Origin: Rhodoferax sp. OV413
Lineage (GTDB): Bacteria; Pseudomonadota; Gammaproteobacteria; Burkholderiales; Burkholderiaceae_C
Direction: 5' to 3'
DNA length: 19,001 nt
NCBI GenBank assembly: GCA_945861195.1
Contig: CAMATS010000008.1
Coordinates: forward strand, 1 to 19,001
The notes beneath the pieces are model-generated. The model was given only the letters and a program-made list of their open reading frames with translations. It had not been told where the DNA came from and did no database searches. Shown piece after piece: positions 16,011 through 19,001 of the stretch (position 1 is the stretch's first letter; each line of letters begins with the position of its first letter). The position numbers and the translations under genes were made by a program.

Positions 16011-16910
16011 TCAGACCGCCAAGGCCGCGTCACCGACCCTTTTGGCCTGTTGGTAGCCCGCGTATAAGCGGGCGCCGATCGGACCGGGTCGGCCATCTCC
16101 CACCGGCCGGCCGTCCAGCGTGGTGATCGCCAGCACTTCTTTGGATGCACTGGAAAGCAGCAACTCATCGGCGTCAAAGACCTCGTCTCGGCTGATGCGT
16201 CGCAGTTCAAAATCGAGCGCTTGCTGTTGACAGATTTCTGCAATCAAGCCATACCGGATGCCCTCGAGAACCAGGTTGTCTTTGGGCGCCCCCAAGACTC
16301 GCCCGTCTTTGACCAGCCAGACATTGCTTGCCGCCGCTTCGCTCAGGTGGCCGTCGCGAAACATCACGGTTTCGAGCGCTCCGGCATCAAAGCTGATCTG
16401 CCTTGAAAATACAGCGCCCAGCAGGCTGGTGCTTTTGATATGCGCTTTTTCCCAGCGAAAATCATCTGCGGTGACGCAGGCCACACCTTGGCGCCGGACC
16501 GCCTCGCCGGGCGTGTTCATGCGATTGACCATGACGAACACCGTGGGTTGCAGGTTCTCAAGCATCACGTGGTCTCGCATGGCCACGCCACGGCTGATCT
16601 GGATGTAGATCATTTGGTCTGCATTCGGCTCATCGCTCATCGTGCTTTGCGCATGCTCGGCGATCAGCCGGTCTGACACGAGTGCCCACTGGGCCCGGTT
16701 CATGGGGTTGGCGATGCGCAGCTCAACTAGGCTGCGTTCCAGCCGCGCCATGTGCTGGGCGAACCGGAAGGTCTGCCCACCATAAACCGGCACCACTTCG
16801 TAAACCCCGTCGCCAAAAATAAACCCGCGGTCCATCACGCTGATTTTGGCGTTTTGAAGCTGGGTAAATTCGCCATTGAGGTAACAGGGTAGCGCGGGTA
16901 GATGGGTCAT
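16011..16910 (-). CDS. dat: Class IV aminotransferase, probable D-amino-acid (D-alanine) transaminase
   Basis: This PLP enzyme of the branched-chain/D-amino-acid transaminase fold has 299 residues, close to the family norm. D-alanine transaminase exchanges D-Ala and 2-oxoglutarate for pyruvate and D-Glu, feeding peptidoglycan precursors. Visible features are VMDRGFIFGDGVYEVV near the N-terminus, YIQISRGVAMRDH, the PLP lysine in AHIKSTSLLGAV (K159) and the PLP-contacting glutamate in LSEAAASNVWLV (E191), then the phosphate-binding LEGIRYGLI. An assignment as branched-chain transaminase or aminodeoxychorismate lyase is less likely but possible. It is the first gene of the five-gene minus-strand run. 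No Shine-Dalgarno sequence precedes the ATG; a possible promoter sits directly upstream. Confidence 0.88.
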   Translation of the reverse strand: MTHLPALPCYLNGEFTQLQNAKISVMDRGFIFGDGVYEVVPVYGGQTFRFAQHMARLERSLVELRIANPMNRAQWALVSDRLIAEHAQSTMSDEPNADQMIYIQISRGVAMRDHVMLENLQPTVFVMVNRMNTPGEAVRRQGVACVTADDFRWEKAHIKSTSLLGAVFSRQISFDAGALETVMFRDGHLSEAAASNVWLVKDGRVLGAPKDNLVLEGIRYGLIAEICQQQALDFELRRISRDEVFDADELLLSSASKEVLAITTLDGRPVGDGRPGPIGARLYAGYQQAKRVGDAALAV

Positions 16911-16916
16911 GACTGA

Positions 16917-16944
16917 ATTATGCCGCGCCGCTGAAATATCCTAA
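16917..16944 (-). promoter_or_regulatory. Possible promoter of the dat-lip operon
   Basis: On the minus strand CATAAT (16922-16917) matches five of six bases of the -10 consensus, with TTAGGA (16944-16939) 16 bases upstream as a weak -35. The -10 box lies exactly 6 bases before the dat ATG, so transcription would begin at or next to the start codon and give a leaderless message. That fits the absence of a ribosome site, but the -35 match is only three of six. Confidence 0.3.
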
Positions 16945-17186
16945 TTAGCCCGCGCAACAGGCCCAGTTTTGGCCCCTGCATCCCAGCGCGGACATCAACT
17001 TGCTTGCCCCAGCCGATTTCGGGATAAGTTTCTAAAGGTCGATGTTCAGTCCGGCGGGCAGGCGATAAACTCGACGCGTGTTGAGCTATTGGCAATCGTT
17101 GAGCTGTGTGCCCTCAAAACGGCTGGCCGACTGCGCACAGTGGCGACATGCACATGTGCCTATCCAGCCTCTTTTATAACTACCCC

Positions 17187-17190
17187 GGAG
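17187..17190 (+). promoter_or_regulatory. Ribosome binding site that sets the gltI start
   Basis: GGAG at 17187-17190 lies 6 bases before the ATG at 17197, a good Shine-Dalgarno match and spacing. It decides for this start over upstream in-frame codons, and the chosen start begins directly with a signal peptide. Confidence 0.8.
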
Positions 17191-17196
17191 ACCTTT

Positions 17197-18093
17197 ATGA
17201 AGAAAATCGCATCGTCTGTTGCTGCTGCCGCGCTGTTGTTCGGCTTGGCTGGCCTGCAAGCCCAAACACTTGACAAGATTCGAAAAGATGGCGCGATCAC
17301 CATCGGCCACCGGGACTCCTCCATTCCGTTTTCATATCTCAACGACAAACAAGAGCCGATCGGTTATTCGATGGATATATGCCTGAAGATTGCCGATGCG
17401 GTTAAGGCCGAACTCAAGCTGCCCAATCTGGCCGTCAAGATGTCGCCAGTCACCTCTGCGACCCGCATTCCCCTCATGGCCAATGGCACGATCGACCTTG
17501 AATGCGGCTCAACTACAAACAACGCGGACCGGCAAAAGCAGGTGGCTTACGCGCCCACCACTTTCATTACTGCTAACCGCTTTGTCACCAAGAAGACCGC
17601 CAACGTGAGCAACTTGGATGGACTCAAGGGCAAAACCATCGTCTCCACCTCTGGCTCGACCAATATCAAGCAGGCGGTCGAGCTCAACGCCTCGCGTAGC
17701 CTGGGCATGAACATCCTGCCGGCCAAAGATCACGCCGAGGCCTTCTTGATGGTTGAGACCGGCCGCGCGGTAGCATTTGTGATGGACGATATCTTGCTCT
17801 ACTCGCTGGTGGCCACAGCCAAGACGCCCGGTGACTACGTGGTGTCTGCGGAGGGGCTTTCGGTAGAGCCCTATGGCATCATGCTGCGTCGGGATGACCC
17901 GAGCTTCAAGGCCTTGGTTGACCGCACGGTAGCTGGCTTGATGCAAAGCGGCGAGATTGAAAAAATTTATGCCAAATGGTTCCTCGCGCCAGTGCCGCCA
18001 AAAAATATCAACCTGAACCTGCCTATCAGTGTGGCGCTCAAGCGGGTATTTTCCAAGCCCACCGATTCCCCAGACCCCAAGCTCTACGAGTGA
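17197..18093 (+). CDS. gltI: Glutamate/aspartate-type ABC transporter substrate-binding protein (GltI-like)
   Basis: This periplasmic binding protein of the polar amino-acid family would deliver glutamate, aspartate or a related amino acid to the GltJK permease. The 298-residue product (E. coli GltI about 302) starts with MKKIASSVAAAALLFGLAGL, a Sec signal peptide with likely cleavage after LQA at residue 22. The mature part shows GHRDSSIPFSY (37-47), conserved R90 before IPL, ECGSTTNNADRQKQVAY (102-118), TSGSTN, AFVMDDILL and the C-terminal PPKNINLNLP, all typical of GltI. A ribosome site at 17187 supports this start. gltJ follows after 42 bases containing a small inverted repeat. The exact substrate is inferred from family resemblance. 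Confidence 0.95.
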   Translation: MKKIASSVAAAALLFGLAGLQAQTLDKIRKDGAITIGHRDSSIPFSYLNDKQEPIGYSMDICLKIADAVKAELKLPNLAVKMSPVTSATRIPLMANGTIDLECGSTTNNADRQKQVAYAPTTFITANRFVTKKTANVSNLDGLKGKTIVSTSGSTNIKQAVELNASRSLGMNILPAKDHAEAFLMVETGRAVAFVMDDILLYSLVATAKTPGDYVVSAEGLSVEPYGIMLRRDDPSFKALVDRTVAGLMQSGEIEKIYAKWFLAPVPPKNINLNLPISVALKRVFSKPTDSPDPKLYE

Positions 18094-18103
18094 TACGACT
18101 GCG

Positions 18104-18126
18104 CCAGCAAGTCAATCTGATGCTGG
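18104..18126 (+). repeat. Inverted repeat between gltI and gltJ
   Basis: CCAGCA (18104-18109) and TGCTGG (18121-18126) can form a six-pair stem with an 11-base loop; inner TCA and TGA may add three pairs. No T-run follows, so it is not a terminator. Such hairpins after a binding-protein gene can protect the upstream message and raise binding protein over permease, but here that is inference. Confidence 0.35.
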
Positions 18127-18135
18127 GTTGATGAC

Positions 18136-18882
18136 GTGAGTTACAAATGGAACTGGAGCATCTTCTGGGCCGACAACCCGGAAGGCTCGGGTACTTTTTT
18201 CACGACTCTTTTGTCGGGTTTGTGGTGGACATTGGCCACGGCGGTCTGCGCGTGGACCATTGCCCTCTTGCTCGGCACAGTGGTGGGTGTTTGTCGCACT
18301 ACGCCCAAACCCTGGTTGGTGCGCTTGGGGAATGCATACGTCGAGTTGTTTCGCAATATTCCCTTGCTGGTGCAGATGTTTCTGTGGTTCTTTGTGTTGC
18401 CGGAACTGCTGCCGGTGAGCTGGGGTGATGCGTTAAAGCAAATGCCCCATGCGCCCTTTTTCACGGCGGTGGTCTGCCTGGCTTTTTTTACATCAGTCCG
18501 GATCGCCGAACAGCTCAAGGCTGGCATTCAATCTTTGCCGCGGGGCCAGACCATGGCTGGCAAGGCAATGGGGCTGACCCTGCCAGCGACTTACCGCTAT
18601 GTGTTGTTGCCGCAGGCCTTTCGCATCATCCTGCCGCCGCTGACCAGCGAGTTTCTCAACATCATCAAAAACACCTCGGTAGCGCTCACGGTTGGCCTGA
18701 TGGAGCTCACTGCCCGTACCCGGGCCATGCAGGAATTTACTTTCCAGGTGTTCGAGGCATTTGCCGCGGCGACCCTGATCTACCTGCTCGTCAACTTGCT
18801 GGTGGTGCAAGGAATGCGCCGCTTGGAGCGCCGCCTTGCGGTGCCTGGGCTGATCGCCAGCCGAACTGCCGCCGGCCACTGA
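18136..18882 (+). CDS. gltJ: Glutamate/aspartate-type ABC transporter permease (GltJ-like)
   Basis: This inner-membrane permease of the His/Glu/Gln/Arg family has 248 residues. Hydrophobic segments are seen near residues 24-52, 75-93, 107-123, 150-170 and 206-226. The cytoplasmic EAA-type loop that docks on the ATPase lies near 125-148 (EQLKAGIQSLPRGQTMAGKA), followed by AFRIILPPLTSEFLNIIKNT, a strong signature of this family. The start is GTG at 18136, giving MSYKWNWSIF as in homologues; the nearby ATG at 18131 is out of frame. GltJ and GltK should form a heterodimeric channel using GltI as receptor. gltK begins 18 bases after its stop. Confidence 0.95.
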   Translation: MSYKWNWSIFWADNPEGSGTFFTTLLSGLWWTLATAVCAWTIALLLGTVVGVCRTTPKPWLVRLGNAYVELFRNIPLLVQMFLWFFVLPELLPVSWGDALKQMPHAPFFTAVVCLAFFTSVRIAEQLKAGIQSLPRGQTMAGKAMGLTLPATYRYVLLPQAFRIILPPLTSEFLNIIKNTSVALTVGLMELTARTRAMQEFTFQVFEAFAAATLIYLLVNLLVVQGMRRLERRLAVPGLIASRTAAGH

Positions 18883-18900
18883 GCGGGGGCGCTGCACACC

Positions 18901-19001
18901 ATGTTCAGTCAGTTCGACTTCGATGTGATCGAGCGCAGTTGGCACTACCTGTTTTTCACCGGGATGGCCTTTACGCTGCAACTCACGGTGCTGGCCATGA
19001 C
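18901..19001 (+). CDS. gltK: Glutamate/aspartate-type ABC transporter permease (GltK-like, partial)
   Basis: Only the first 33 residues are in the window, running off the right edge. They begin MFSQFDFDVIERSWHYLFF and enter the first membrane segment (GMAFTLQLTVLAM), as expected for GltK, the second permease subunit. Position directly after gltJ in the same direction supports the call. The ATPase gene gltL would be expected further right but is not seen. Confidence 0.82.
   Translation, partial: MFSQFDFDVIERSWHYLFFTGMAFTLQLTVLAM

Larger units (their letters stand above)
16911..17196. other. Divergent intergenic region between dat and gltI
   Basis: These 286 bases hold no supported gene. The open frame of gltI extends back to 16969, but that part lacks coding character and would place the signal peptide inside the protein. 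Visible elements are the possible dat promoter at 16917-16944, an 8-base direct repeat GTTGAGCT at 17080-17087 and 17098-17105 with starts 18 bases apart, and a perfect 10-base palindrome GCACATGTGC at 17150-17159. No known riboswitch was recognised. Confidence 0.6.

Noticed and set aside
16969..17196. N-terminal extension of gltI
   Set aside because: It would bury the signal peptide, and a proper ribosome site directly precedes the ATG at 17197.

Overview
This window comes from the chromosome of a GC-rich Gram-negative bacterium, most likely a betaproteobacterium of the order Burkholderiales and probably a Comamonadaceae-like lineage. The evidence is gene content: a recC-recB-recD run, a D-amino-acid aminotransferase / DUF493 / lipB / lipA cluster, a GltIJK-type amino-acid importer, and a LipB with an internal insertion. 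No rRNA, tRNA, CRISPR array, insertion sequence or prophage gene is visible. It reads as ordinary core chromosome.

Layout. (1) Bases 1-803, minus strand: the N-terminal part of a periplasmic solute-binding protein (PgtC/AfuA-like), cut by the window edge. (2) Bases 804-1083: a divergent intergenic region with a perfect 17-bp palindrome and six copies of an 8-bp tandem repeat just before recC. (3) Bases 1084-10532, plus strand: recC, recB and recD, encoding the heterotrimeric RecBCD helicase-nuclease; recB and recD overlap by 4 bases. (4) Bases 10573-16910, minus strand: a tightly packed five-gene run read as dat - DUF493 (ybeD-like) - lipB - lipA - SWIM/SNF2 helicase, with gaps of 2-8, 6 and 25 bases and a stop/start overlap (TGATG) at the last junction. 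The SNF2 gene converges on recD with only 40 bases between the stops. (5) Bases 17197-19001, plus strand: gltI (periplasmic glutamate/aspartate binding protein), gltJ (permease) and the start of gltK (permease), divergent from dat across a 286-base intergenic region.

How the genes work together. RecBCD processes double-strand ends for recombination and degrades linear foreign DNA. LipB transfers octanoate from acyl carrier protein to lipoyl domains and LipA inserts the sulfurs, so the dat-lip run supports 2-oxoacid dehydrogenases and glycine cleavage. The SNF2 ATPase at the end of that operon probably acts on DNA or on protein-DNA complexes, but its job is unknown. GltIJK(L) would import acidic amino acids; the ATPase gene is not in view.

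I found no clear undescribed multi-gene system. The observations most worth a second look are the 8-bp repeat array before recC, a slippery A7 site in recB where a -1 shift meets a stop codon at once and would remove the nuclease domain, and translational coupling of a SWIM-SNF2 helicase to lipA.
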